64,000 bases of DNA from Paenibacillus agricola. Its GTDB lineage: Bacteria > Bacillota > Bacilli > Paenibacillales > NBRC-103111. The notes under the pieces are model-generated. The model was not told the DNA's origin. It saw only the letters and a list, made by a program, of their open reading frames with translations, and did no database searches. Shown here in pieces: positions 27,716 through 36,795 of this stretch (positions within the stretch are counted from its first letter, which is position 1; each line of letters begins with the position of its first letter). The DNA lies in assembly GCF_011440305.1 (NCBI RefSeq), contig NZ_JAAOIW010000001.1, positions 905,878-969,877 on the forward strand, in the 5' to 3' direction. The position numbers and the translations under genes were made by a program.

Positions 27716-30022
27716 CTAAAAAGCCTTTTCATCAAATAATGCCGAAGCCCGCTCCAATACACCAAGCTCGATACAAACACGGATCGATAAAACCTTGACC
27801 CCCACTTTGAAGCGGATCTGTAGCCGATCCTCCTCAATACTCATAATTTCGCCCTGACCAATCGCCTTATGCTGGATAAATTGCCCGACTTCCAGCTCGG
27901 AGCTGCTTTTGATCGCATTGGGACTTATAGAGCCCTTAGGCTTTTGCACCAATATTTTCACCGACTTCGCTTTGCTCGCAACCGGCTGCGAGGACGGATC
28001 CAAAATATGCTGAACCGCCGACACGAATTGGGATGCAACCACCTTTTCTCCATCACGCTCTTGATAGGTAAGCAGCTCCAGCTGTGATTTGGTCCGTGTC
28101 ATGCCTACATAAAATAAGCGGGCCGCTTCCTCCATCAGTGCTGGGTCGCCCTTGGCCTGTTTTTCAATATCCTCCGTTGAAGGCAGAATCCCGTCGATCA
28201 GGTCGATCATATACACACGCTCAAACTCCAAGCCCTTGGAGCTATGCAGCGTAGAGAAGGTCACCACATTGTGGTCGCGCTGGTGCTTGGACTGCTTCAT
28301 GACCGCTTCCAAATATTTCAGCCGCTGGGCAAAATCCGTCATCGTATCCAAGGTGTTGGCAATCTCCTCAAGCGTGTTCAAAATGCCAATAACCGCTTCC
28401 TTGCTGAATCCAAGCCGTTCGCTGAGCTTTTCAATCGCTTTGTCATAACCAAGCTTGCTCCGAATCACTTTGATCGCCTGCAGCGGCGGCATGTCCTTCA
28501 TCTGGCCCAATGTTTCTTTGCATTCAAGCAAGTGCTTGCGCTGGTACTCCTGCAGCTCCACATGATTCAGGAGGTTATCAAACACGGACTCATTGTTGTT
28601 GATTTCCTTCAGTGCGGACATTTGCTGCTTCGTAATATACCCGCTGATTTTCGTGTAAATAGCTTCCAAAAGCTCGGAGCGTTTATCCGTAAAGGTCATC
28701 CGCATAAAATTCAAAATATCCCTTACTACCCAATGGGAGAAAAATCGCAGATCATGGTCCTTCATATAAAAGGGGATTCCTGCCCTCTCGAATTCATTGA
28801 TCAATATAACTGACGAAGCGTTATTCCGATATAAGATAGCGACCTCACGAAGACTCGCAACCTTCCCAATCTCTTGAATCAGATATTTAACCTGGTACTG
28901 ATAGTTGGCAAACTTTTTTATCTGAATCGGTTTATGGGAGGGATTATTCGTAAACATATTTTTGTCGTAACGGTTTCGGTTGCGTTTAATAAATTGGTTG
29001 GTCACACTTACAATATCCTGGGAGGATCGATAGTTCTGCTCCATATATAAGGTGACAGCTTGCGGGTAAGCCTCCTTGAAATTGAGCAAGTAGGACGGCT
29101 CTGCACCTCTCCAGCTGTAAATCGATTGGTCATCATCGGCTACCACGCACAAATTGCCATGCCCACGCACCAGCTTTTCAATAATGGCATGCTGAACCAG
29201 CGAGGTATCCTGGCTTTCATCAGTCAACATATGGTCATACTTCATCTGATATTTGTGCAGCAGCTCGCGATCCCTGTCCATAATCTCATTGCCAAGCGTC
29301 AGCATATCGTCAAAATCCAGCAGCAGCCTGTCGGTGCCTGTGCGTTTAAAACGCTCATATTCCCATAAAATCTTGTCGGCTTTGGGCACCTCACATTTAA
29401 CTAATGGCCAGGTTTCCTCGGGAACCATTTTGTTTTTAATATAGCTGATATAGGTGGTCAGCTCTTCCATTTGGTCATCGGTTATCGGTTCGTTATGAAG
29501 GGATTTGTATAGATCGCGCAAAATCAGCTTTTTATGCAAGGGCATGCCTTCATGTGTGCTTCGGTTCCGATTATAGCTCTCACCTTGGCCATGACTTTGA
29601 CCCTGGCTCCTCTGGCTCTGGCCCTGTCCTTCGCCTGCTAGCTCCACGTTGCCTTCGATTAACTGGTAATCTACTCTGGTTTTCCGAAAATGCTCGCGGA
29701 CCATCTCGAATGCCAAGCTGTGTATGGTGGAAAAATCGATCGGCGGAAGCTCTGGGAAAAACCGCTTGAACCGCTCCTTCATATCCATGGCCGAGGCACG
29801 GCTAAAGGTAACCGCCTTAATCCGCGAAGGGGCAATGCCCATGACCTCTACCAAATAGCCGATTCTCATAATAATCGTCGTTGTCTTGCCTGATCCAGGC
29901 GATGCCAAAAGAAGCAGGGCTCCCTCCGTTTGAAGGACTGCCTGCTTCTGAACCGAGCTTAGAGTTACACCAATTTCGAGATGCTTGCGGAGAAAAAAAT
30001 GCTCTTGATTATTCATTTTCAT
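27716..30022 (-). CDS. UvrD/PcrA-like superfamily 1 DNA helicase
   Basis: A 768-residue ATP-dependent helicase. Motifs in order: Q-like VQKQAVLQTEG, Walker A ASPGSGKTTTI (about 37), TFSRASAMDM, TDESQDTS (II), DDDQSIYSWRGAEPS (III), QNYRSSQDIV (IV), FSTLHSSKGLEFERVYMI (V) and LFYVGMTRTKSQLEL (VI). The C-terminus (VGQFIQHKAIGQGEIMSIE) is the Tudor-like domain found in PcrA. A Gln/Ser/Gly-rich insert lies at about residues 129-155, between motifs Ia and II, and is not seen in PcrA. Probably a DNA-repair accessory helicase. Confidence 0.9.
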   Translation of the reverse strand: MKMNNQEHFFLRKHLEIGVTLSSVQKQAVLQTEGALLLLASPGSGKTTTIIMRIGYLVEVMGIAPSRIKAVTFSRASAMDMKERFKRFFPELPPIDFSTIHSLAFEMVREHFRKTRVDYQLIEGNVELAGEGQGQSQRSQGQSHGQGESYNRNRSTHEGMPLHKKLILRDLYKSLHNEPITDDQMEELTTYISYIKNKMVPEETWPLVKCEVPKADKILWEYERFKRTGTDRLLLDFDDMLTLGNEIMDRDRELLHKYQMKYDHMLTDESQDTSLVQHAIIEKLVRGHGNLCVVADDDQSIYSWRGAEPSYLLNFKEAYPQAVTLYMEQNYRSSQDIVSVTNQFIKRNRNRYDKNMFTNNPSHKPIQIKKFANYQYQVKYLIQEIGKVASLREVAILYRNNASSVILINEFERAGIPFYMKDHDLRFFSHWVVRDILNFMRMTFTDKRSELLEAIYTKISGYITKQQMSALKEINNNESVFDNLLNHVELQEYQRKHLLECKETLGQMKDMPPLQAIKVIRSKLGYDKAIEKLSERLGFSKEAVIGILNTLEEIANTLDTMTDFAQRLKYLEAVMKQSKHQRDHNVVTFSTLHSSKGLEFERVYMIDLIDGILPSTEDIEKQAKGDPALMEEAARLFYVGMTRTKSQLELLTYQERDGEKVVASQFVSAVQHILDPSSQPVASKAKSVKILVQKPKGSISPNAIKSSSELEVGQFIQHKAIGQGEIMSIEEDRLQIRFKVGVKVLSIRVCIELGVLERASALFDEKAF

Positions 30023-30146
30023 TTCGCCATATTCCTTTCAAAAACGCCGTGCTATCCGTTTAGCTTTCAGTTCCATCATGTTATCATGAATTGCGGTTTT
30101 ACACCACTTTTTAGCGTATAGCTTTATAGCAAAATCAAAGATTGCT

Positions 30147-30176
30147 TTGACTAAATAAGTTAACTCATGTTAATAT
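30147..30176 (+). promoter_or_regulatory. Sigma-A promoter of the TetR/DUF4188 pair with repeated half-sites
   Basis: TTGACT and TAATAT with an 18-base spacer. AAGTTAACT occurs inside the spacer (30157-30165) and again at 30184-30192 just downstream. Two copies flanking the -10 fit an autoregulatory TetR operator. Confidence 0.6.
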
Positions 30177-30219
30177 ATGTATTGAAGTTAACTAATACAA
30201 AAGTCAGCAGGTGTACCCC

Positions 30220-30855
30220 ATGCCCCATTCAGATATCCCCTTAAGAGAATTGAAAAAGGCTCGAAATAAAGTAGCCCTATATGAGGCCAGCTTATCACTG
30301 ATCGCAAATAAGACGTTCAGGGAGGTCATGCTTGATGATATTTGCCGGAAAGCGGAGGTGTCTCGAGTTACCTTTTTCAAATATTTCCAGAGAAAGGAGG
30401 AGCTGCTCGTTTATTTTATGCGTGTCTGGTTAACCAACCGGATCCTTGAAATCGAAGCTGAAGGTAAAAGGGAGTTCTCAGCCGTTCGGCATCTATTAAA
30501 TAAAGTGGCGGAGCAAGCCAGGGAAACTCCAGGCTTAATGCCCAGCCTGATCTCTTTTCTGGCTGAAATGAAGATGCATCCTTGTATGCCGGAGCTGAGC
30601 AATGCGGAAATTCGCCTACTCTTCCCTGGCCATGAGGTAATCGCGGCTCAGGAGCCTAATATGTTTGCCCTCTTCCAAAGCTGTATGGCAGAGGCGAACC
30701 AGAATGGTAGGCTAAGAAAGCATGTCACGGTGGATATGGCAGTCACTACATTATTCACCATATTTTACGGGGCCTTTTTGTCTGCACAATTGTATGAATC
30801 CACGGAAATTATGAATTTTTACGAAATCCATCTTCAATTGCTGGAGCAGAGGTAG
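30220..30855 (+). CDS. TetR-family transcriptional regulator
   Basis: A 211-residue regulator with its helix-turn-helix at about residues 20-60 (VMLDDICRKAEVSRVTFFKYF). The remainder is all-helical ligand-binding domain. I choose the ATG at 30220, seven bases after CAGGTG, over a GTG three codons earlier. It is followed after 17 bases by the DUF4188 gene, and repeated AAGTTAACT sites lie in its promoter, so it probably represses its own operon. Confidence 0.9.
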   Translation: MPHSDIPLRELKKARNKVALYEASLSLIANKTFREVMLDDICRKAEVSRVTFFKYFQRKEELLVYFMRVWLTNRILEIEAEGKREFSAVRHLLNKVAEQARETPGLMPSLISFLAEMKMHPCMPELSNAEIRLLFPGHEVIAAQEPNMFALFQSCMAEANQNGRLRKHVTVDMAVTTLFTIFYGAFLSAQLYESTEIMNFYEIHLQLLEQR

Positions 30856-30872
30856 AGGAGGAGGAAACGGAC

Positions 30873-31385
30873 ATGGGCAAAGTAATACCTGGGCGATATA
30901 CGGCTGAAATGGAGGGGTCGTTCGTGGTCTTCATTATTGGAATGCGGGTCAACAAAATATGGGCGATCCATAAATGGCTGCCTGTGTTTATGGCGATGGG
31001 ACCGATGGTTAAAGAGCTATATCAAAATCGGGATTTGGGCTTTCTCGATACCAGCTTTTTTATGTCTTGGCGCGGGATATCCCTGGTCCAATACTGGCGC
31101 TCTTTCGAAGAGCTGGAGCATTATGCCCGCAATGGCGCGATCCATCTAGAGGCATGGCGAAGCTTCAACAAAAAGGTGGGAACGGGCGGTGTTGTTGGGA
31201 TTTACCATGAAACGTATCTGGTACCTGAAGGACAATACGAGAGTGTTTATAACAATATGCCGATTTTCGGCCTCGCCAAAGCAGGCAGCCATGTTGCTGC
31301 TACCGGCAAACGCGAAACGGCAAGCAGAAGGCTTGGCAGGCATGGAGAGCCTGCCGTTCCAACGCCACCGAATCCGTCGTCTTAG
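30873..31385 (+). CDS. DUF4188 (monooxygenase-like) protein
   Basis: A 170-residue cytoplasmic protein recognised as DUF4188 from VFIIGMRVNKIWAIHKW (about 19-35), SFFMSWRGISLVQYWRSF (about 64-81) and VGIYHETYLVPEGQYESVY (about 108-126). The fold is related to ferredoxin-like antibiotic/heme monooxygenases, often annotated as monooxygenase family. The last 25 residues are Pro/Arg-rich and probably disordered. AGGAGGA precedes the ATG. Paired with a TetR regulator, suggesting a role in detoxification of an unknown compound. Confidence 0.85.
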   Translation: MGKVIPGRYTAEMEGSFVVFIIGMRVNKIWAIHKWLPVFMAMGPMVKELYQNRDLGFLDTSFFMSWRGISLVQYWRSFEELEHYARNGAIHLEAWRSFNKKVGTGGVVGIYHETYLVPEGQYESVYNNMPIFGLAKAGSHVAATGKRETASRRLGRHGEPAVPTPPNPSS

Positions 31386-31439
31386 CTACAGGAAAATCAT
31401 CGGACCCCAGCCGTAGCACGAAAAGAATACGTAAGAAAA

Positions 31440-31470
31440 ACCGTCCGAAGCCATCGGACGGTCCTTTGTT
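31440..31470 (+). terminator. Terminator of the TetR-DUF4188 operon
   Basis: ACCGTCCGA-AGCCA-TCGGACGGT is a perfect 9-bp stem, followed by CCTTTGTTG. Confidence 0.85.
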
Positions 31471-31499
31471 GTGCAAACCCATACCTTTGTACGTTGGGC

Positions 31500-31626
31500 G
31501 AGGACATGGATATGGGGTTCCAGTCGCTGTTGAAGTTCGTATTCCTTGAATTATTGGCTTCCAGCGGTTGGAACACGAACTTCAAAGGCGAACGCTATCG
31601 CTCCTCCACCCCATACCCATGTCCTC
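31500..31626. repeat. Long nested inverted repeat, possible structured RNA
   Basis: The outer arms GAGGACATGGATATGGGG (31500-31517) and CCCCATACCCATGTCCTC (31609-31626) differ from perfect complementarity at one base. Inside them, TGAAGTTCGTATTCC (31531-31545) and GGAACACGAACTTCA (31570-31584) also pair with one mismatch. There is no flanking T tract of terminator type. It could be a non-coding RNA, a miniature element or a degenerate repeat. Confidence 0.6.
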
Positions 31627-32160
31627 TTCCTTCTACTCCCTGCTTGTCGCTGCTTCTTTAATTCCTAAACCTGTGTGAAAGCCCGTATTCGCAGAGCCAC
31701 GAAATTTCTGTACTTCTTTGATGACGTTGGGCCTTTTATCAAAAATTCATATAAGGGCTAACCCTTCGGCTGCCCTAAAACCCAAAAGCATATAAGGCTC
31801 TACCGAAACCAGTGCTTGACGAATTTACAACAATCCATGAAATGAATGAGCTGGAATTTCTCCCGCTAATTGTGCTGGAACTGTAGTAATAATCCATTTT
31901 ACTGGAAAAACTCCAGCTAATGAGCTTCTTTTTTTTCAATTCGAGCCTATTACCTCGAATTAACGGTAGTTTTTCCCTTTAATTTGTTAGAAAAGGGTTT
32001 TATAAATTAATTAACTGGAGCTTTTCCAGCTCTTTCATCCACGGGATGGCCAGGGGCTCCATACTGTTCGTGTATTGCTCATTTTTCTCAACCTGTTCCT
32101 GACTTCTTGTCTACTTCATTAGAACTTTACTTCGTCAAGCACTGTTTTGAGCGTTGAGCC
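31627..32160. other. Gene-free stretch with degenerate short hairpin repeats
   Basis: No convincing reading frame. ACTGGA-N6-CCAGCT-type hairpins occur at about 31902-31919 and 32014-32031, with a weaker relative at 31848-31874 (GAGCTGGAATTTCTCCCGCT). CATATAA motifs recur near 31749 and 31789, and twice more just past this stretch (32163, 32209). It looks like eroded intergenic repeat material. Confidence 0.45.
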
Positions 32161-32184
32161 GCATATAAATCCTTATAAAATAAA

Positions 32185-32203
32185 GGGTAAGCACCGCTTA
32201 CCC
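32185..32203 (-). terminator. Second terminator downstream of the racemase gene
   Basis: GGGTAAGC-ACC-GCTTACCC is a perfect stem. On the minus strand it is followed by TTTATTTTATAA. It lies just beyond the first terminator, giving a tandem pair. Confidence 0.75.
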
Positions 32204-32227
32204 CAAACATATAAATTCTTATATTTC

Positions 32228-32252
32228 AAAAAACCCTTGGGATTTCCAAGGG
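32228..32252 (-). terminator. Terminator of the DUF1611-racemase operon
   Basis: CCCTTGG-GATTT-CCAAGGG stem; six T follow on the minus strand. Confidence 0.85.
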
Positions 32253-32294
32253 CTGCGGCGGCTAAGGACTATGATCGCTAAGAGCCATTATGGT

Positions 32295-33368
32295 TTAATG
32301 CGTATAAGCTTTTAACACATAGGGCGATGTCATAGCGGATAGCAAAGCGCTATAATTCAGAGAAAAGCTTACCTCGTCCCCTACCTGCAGGTTGGACTTT
32401 TTCAGATCAAGCACGATGTGGTCGCTGCTGGAGCCAAGCACCTCAATATTCGCCTGGGGCGTTAGCCCGGAAACAAGCACGTCTTGCTCCCCGACACCAA
32501 GCAGCCCTCTGCGCATCATGCCACGGTCTTGAAATTGCGGTAGGTTACCGAAAGCGTCCTGCCCTTTTTCCCCATAAGGAACGGAGGGCTTTACTTTCGC
32601 TTCGATAACCTCAGTAACAAAGGTAAACGCATCGGTGAACAAGCCAGAGATCGCTTCGCGGAACACCGGCTCCCGTCCCAAATAAATCGATTCTCCCAAT
32701 CGTACATTATTAATTTTTCCCGTATCCTTGACCTCCATCAGCCAGTTATAATTTGCTGAGTTCCCACCCGAAATATACATAAGTGGCAATGAAAATTGGT
32801 CTTCGATCCCTTGTACAATAGCAGATAGCTCGTCCATCTTAACAGCACTTGGTTTAACCCCTCCGAAGCAGGCAAAGCTTGCTCCCAGACCAACAACTTG
32901 AACGCCCGGAAGCGCAAGCACCTCGGCTATGAAGCCCGCCATATCTGCTGGCATAATGCCTTCTCTTAAATCACCCATTTCGAGCATAAGAATAATTTGG
33001 TGCCGCTTGTTCTGGGCATGGGCTATAGCTGAAAGCTTTTGAATAATGGCGAGCTCCGTGTTCATGCTAATATCCGCGTAAGCAATTACTTCGTTTACCT
33101 CACTTAAGGAAGGTGTTCGAAGCAGCACGAATTGCGCCTGGATGCCTGCTTCGCGCATTTTCCTGAGATTTTCCAGCTTGGAGTCGGCAAGGACACCGAT
33201 CCCTTTATTGACTAGCACCTCGGCAATGGCGGGATTTCCGCAAACTACCTTCGTCACACCCATAATTCCGATTCCCTTGGCACCGTATAATTGCAAAAGC
33301 TGGTTTGCATTATAAGCAATTTTTGCTAGATTGATCTCGATTCTGGGTGTAACTGAAGCATGTATCAA
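32295..33368 (-). CDS. PLP-dependent alanine/ornithine-racemase-family enzyme
   Basis: A 357-residue fold-type III enzyme (alanine racemase N-terminal barrel). The PLP Lys is in GVTKVVCGNPAIAEVL (about residue 38). LMLEMGDLREGI and YISGGNSANYNWL mark the barrel, and RLGESIYLGRE is the phosphate-binding end. It resembles the ornithine racemase group more than canonical Alr. The TTG start overlaps the upstream stop (TTGA), implying translational coupling with the DUF1611 gene. Which amino acid is racemised is not readable; a D-amino-acid role with its partner is likely. Confidence 0.85.
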   Translation of the reverse strand: MIHASVTPRIEINLAKIAYNANQLLQLYGAKGIGIMGVTKVVCGNPAIAEVLVNKGIGVLADSKLENLRKMREAGIQAQFVLLRTPSLSEVNEVIAYADISMNTELAIIQKLSAIAHAQNKRHQIILMLEMGDLREGIMPADMAGFIAEVLALPGVQVVGLGASFACFGGVKPSAVKMDELSAIVQGIEDQFSLPLMYISGGNSANYNWLMEVKDTGKINNVRLGESIYLGREPVFREAISGLFTDAFTFVTEVIEAKVKPSVPYGEKGQDAFGNLPQFQDRGMMRRGLLGVGEQDVLVSGLTPQANIEVLGSSSDHIVLDLKKSNLQVGDEVSFSLNYSALLSAMTSPYVLKAYTH

Positions 33369-34450
33369 TTTGCAACTGCTTTTTTTGTTTTATTTTTCAA
33401 TTCAGGATATTTGTCAAAAATACTGTCCAGCAGCTTATCGCAGCCATGCTTAAGAACATCCGTTGCAGGAATGCTAAATTGCTGCTCATATTCCGTAATC
33501 GCCCTATCGATTTCTTGATCCGACATCCGTTCATGGTTAATCGTAATGGCGATTACCTTGGACTGGGAAAATGCTTCAATTAGCTTGATTTCATTATCCA
33601 GCTGCGGCATTTTCATGAAATTAAAATCACCCAAATTTTCTCGCTTAGGCGCATGTTGGACAATAATCGCTCCTGGCCTCGCCCCACGAATAATTCCGCA
33701 GGAGCTAATATAGGCAGGATGGCTTAGAGCACCTTGACCTTCAATAATAATGATATCCGGGTTCTCTTGGTCATGCGCTTTCATAATTTCGTTTTCGATT
33801 TCACCTATCATATATTGAAAAGGAATGGCATCGATCGCAACTCCATATTTGGCACCTTGAATCAATCCGGTCTGGCCTGTTGCCACAAAAACAGCATTTA
33901 AGCCCGCTTTGAGCAAAGCCTCTTCCAATAAGACAGAGGTGGTTCTTTTGCCGATAGCTCCATCCGTACCTAGAACAGCAACGATAGGCGTATTAATATT
34001 TAATACTCGTCCCGAGAAAAGACCCATATCCCTTTTATGCTTCGGCTTTCTGACATCAATCATTTTCACCTTATATTTAGCAGCATGCTTAACGAATTGC
34101 TCATCCTCTGTGAAAAATTCCTGTAGTGGATTCACAATGTTCATGCCATTTTCAATAGCCTTGAATATGATAGCCCTTTCATCCTCTTTGAGAAAAGCGT
34201 CTGAAGGAGCAATTCCATATATAAAATGATCTGGCTTTTGGGAAAGCTTCTGTAATGTCTCATCAAGATTGGAAAAAACGGGAATACCATTGGGTTCTCC
34301 ATTGATAAATTCACCTGCATCCATTCCTGCTCTCAAGCTGTCGATCACAGCGATAATTTGATATTTTTTCGAATTTCTGATTAATCCATTAGCGGTCTTG
34401 CCATCCATCGTTCCTAATTCTTTTTCACAATATATAATTGCCGTTTCCAT
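33365..34450 (-). CDS. DUF1611 (DgcN-like) protein
   Basis: A 361-residue protein with two parts. An N-terminal Rossmann-like domain (about 1-125) is followed by a P-loop-like domain with LGTDGAIGKRTTSVLLEEAL (about 160-179) and IIIEGQGALSHPAYISS (about 235-251). DUF1611 includes DgcN, described as a D-glutamate N-acetyltransferase acting with a partner in D-amino-acid catabolism. Here the partner is a coupled racemase rather than DgcA. The family assignment is firm; the D-amino-acid substrate is inferred from family and neighbour. TAGGGGTG precedes the ATG. Confidence 0.85.
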   Translation of the reverse strand: METAIIYCEKELGTMDGKTANGLIRNSKKYQIIAVIDSLRAGMDAGEFINGEPNGIPVFSNLDETLQKLSQKPDHFIYGIAPSDAFLKEDERAIIFKAIENGMNIVNPLQEFFTEDEQFVKHAAKYKVKMIDVRKPKHKRDMGLFSGRVLNINTPIVAVLGTDGAIGKRTTSVLLEEALLKAGLNAVFVATGQTGLIQGAKYGVAIDAIPFQYMIGEIENEIMKAHDQENPDIIIIEGQGALSHPAYISSCGIIRGARPGAIIVQHAPKRENLGDFNFMKMPQLDNEIKLIEAFSQSKVIAITINHERMSDQEIDRAITEYEQQFSIPATDVLKHGCDKLLDSIFDKYPELKNKTKKAVAN

Positions 34451-34581
34451 TAATTACACCCCTATATCCTGAAGCTGTTTTTAATTAAATTCCGATTATC
34501 TCAATAAGCTTAAAAGGTTATTTACCCATATAAACGCACAATGAAACATCAGCACTTTGATTCTCTTTTAAATAGCAAAAA

Positions 34582-34619
34582 TACCACGACTGCCGGCATC
34601 AACGCCAACAATCGTGGTA
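34582..34619 (-). terminator. Terminator of the GGDEF-EAL gene
   Basis: TACCACGA pairs with TCGTGGTA; an inner GGC/GCC adds to the stem. TTTTTGC follows on the minus strand. Confidence 0.8.
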
Positions 34620-34678
34620 GTGCTAACTAAAAGTGCCTCGGAAACCAAAGGTATGTGTGGCTAATTCTTATCCTTCCT

Positions 34679-36733
34679 TTATTGCTGGTGCAAGAAGAGT
34701 TGAAGTAAATGGGGCGGCAAAGGACGGCTGAAGAAATATCCTTGTCCCTCATCACAATTTTCTTCCATTAAATATTGGAACTCCATATCATGCTCAATCC
34801 CTTCAGCAACAACACTCATATTTAAGTTGTGGGCTAATGATATGATAGCAGATGCAATTCGCTTACCATTCATATCTCGACTTATATCATCAATGAAGCT
34901 GCGATCAATTTTCACTTTATCAAATGGATATTGGCGGAGATAGCTTAATGAGGTATACCCTGTACCAAAATCATCTATAGATATCGAAATACCTAATTGT
35001 TTTAGCCTCATGAGACTTTCTTTAATAACAACTACGTCATCTAGTAATATACTTTCTGTGACTTCAAGCTCTAGCCACGTTGGTTGGAAACCTGTTTCTA
35101 CAAGTATATGAATGACAGAATCAACAAAGCTATCACACTGTAATTGTTTGGTAGAAATATTGACCGCTAGTTTAAAAGGAGGGATTCCTGCCGCCTCCCA
35201 TTGTTTCCACTGGCTGCATGCAGTTTGAAGTACCCAAGCTCCGATCTTAATAATTTGTCCGCTTTCTTCGGCAATGGGGATAAAATCACTCGGTGGAATC
35301 AGGCCTAACTCAGGGTGGTGCCACCGAATTAAAGCTTCCATTGCTTTTAGCTGTCCATTTTTCAAATCTACGATTGGCTGGTAGTATAGTTCCAACTCCT
35401 TATTTGGTATAGCAAACTTTAGGTCTCGTTCAATTGTAAGGTTATAGGTGGTTGTTATATCCATTTCTTTGGAATAAATGGCATACGTATTTTTTTTGTT
35501 TTTTTTTGAATGGTACATAGCTATATCTGCATGCCGGATTAACTCCTGAGCACCATTTTCTTTCCCTTTGCCCAAAGCTATCCCTATACTGGCTGAAATC
35601 GTAACGGAGTGGCCTTCTAATTGAAAAGGTTCAGTCAACATATGATTGACATGCTCTGCAAATCGGATAACCTCTTCTTCCGAGATATCGGGCAACAGGA
35701 TCGTGAATTCATCGCCGCCTAATCTACTCAAGGTATCTACTTTACGTAAACTCAGCTGCAGCCGTTCGGATACCAGCTTCAGAAACTCATCGCCCAACTG
35801 ATGTCCAAAGGAGTCATTAATAAACTTAAAGCGGTCTAAATCGATAAATAACACAGCAAAGTGATTTCGACCTTCTTTTGAAAAGTTAATCACCTGTCCC
35901 AAGCGGTCTTCGAACAACTTCCTATTTGGGAGTTTTGTCAGAGGGTCATAAAAGGCGAATTGTTCCATTTGTTGGTCATACTCTATTTTCTGTGTGATGT
36001 CCCTTGCTACCCCATAGGAGCCGACAATTTCTCCATTCACCTTCATAGGGAATTGAATTACATTTAAATGTATCTTCTTACCATCTTTTCGAGTAATAGC
36101 GAGATCAGAATTGCTTGATATTCCTTTTTTTGCATCTATAAAATTTTTCGTTGCTTGGGGAATATCCTCAGAAATAATAAGGGGTGTAAAGTGCATGTTC
36201 AATAATTCATCTTCAGAGTAACCAGTGATCTGTTCGCTAGACGCATTTACGCAAAGGAATTTTCCCAGGTCATCAAAAGAAAATATGGCATTCGGGCTAT
36301 TATCAAACAACGATTTATATCGTTCCTTGCTTTCTTGGAGCTGCTGTTGTGCCAACACTTGTTCAGTACTATCAATAACACTACCAAATACTATTATTTT
36401 TCCGCTAATCTCCATAGCTGTTGTGTGCATTTCCGTATAGATTAAGCTGCCGTTTTTATGAAAACTCCTGATTTTATAATGAGCTTCTTCCTTGTCTCCC
36501 AATAATCTTTTCTTCATATTATTTTGTACTATAGCAAAATCATCCGGGTGAACAATTTTTTCAATAGAAATCAGGCCTAGTGCAAAATCCTGTCTTTCAT
36601 ATCCAAATAGATGAGAATACTTAGTATTTACATAGGAAAAAGCACCGTCTTCTATGACATAAATGCCAACAGGTGCATTGTCAATGAGGGTTTGAAACAT
36701 GTTTCTATAAAAAGGAAGCTCGACAACATTCAT
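34679..36733 (-). CDS. PAS-PAS-GGDEF-EAL cyclic-di-GMP turnover protein
   Basis: A 684-residue cytoplasmic protein. Two PAS domains lie at about 10-130 and 138-255. The GGDEF domain (about 260-420) has an intact active site (LSRLGGDEFTILL). The EAL domain (about 430-684) has MEALIRWHHPELG, ISIDDFGTGYTSLSYLR and VAEGIEHDMEFQ, so both synthesis and hydrolysis of cyclic di-GMP look possible. It has no membrane segment, unlike many homologues. It is the last gene of the minus-strand chemotaxis-like cluster, 62 bases after a cheA remnant. Confidence 0.94.
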   Translation of the reverse strand: MNVVELPFYRNMFQTLIDNAPVGIYVIEDGAFSYVNTKYSHLFGYERQDFALGLISIEKIVHPDDFAIVQNNMKKRLLGDKEEAHYKIRSFHKNGSLIYTEMHTTAMEISGKIIVFGSVIDSTEQVLAQQQLQESKERYKSLFDNSPNAIFSFDDLGKFLCVNASSEQITGYSEDELLNMHFTPLIISEDIPQATKNFIDAKKGISSNSDLAITRKDGKKIHLNVIQFPMKVNGEIVGSYGVARDITQKIEYDQQMEQFAFYDPLTKLPNRKLFEDRLGQVINFSKEGRNHFAVLFIDLDRFKFINDSFGHQLGDEFLKLVSERLQLSLRKVDTLSRLGGDEFTILLPDISEEEVIRFAEHVNHMLTEPFQLEGHSVTISASIGIALGKGKENGAQELIRHADIAMYHSKKNKKNTYAIYSKEMDITTTYNLTIERDLKFAIPNKELELYYQPIVDLKNGQLKAMEALIRWHHPELGLIPPSDFIPIAEESGQIIKIGAWVLQTACSQWKQWEAAGIPPFKLAVNISTKQLQCDSFVDSVIHILVETGFQPTWLELEVTESILLDDVVVIKESLMRLKQLGISISIDDFGTGYTSLSYLRQYPFDKVKIDRSFIDDISRDMNGKRIASAIISLAHNLNMSVVAEGIEHDMEFQYLMEENCDEGQGYFFSRPLPPHLLQLFLHQQ

Positions 36734-36795
36734 GAAGAAACCTCTCCCATCGAAAAATCGTGAAATATAACCCTATTAGACCTTGCATTTCCATC

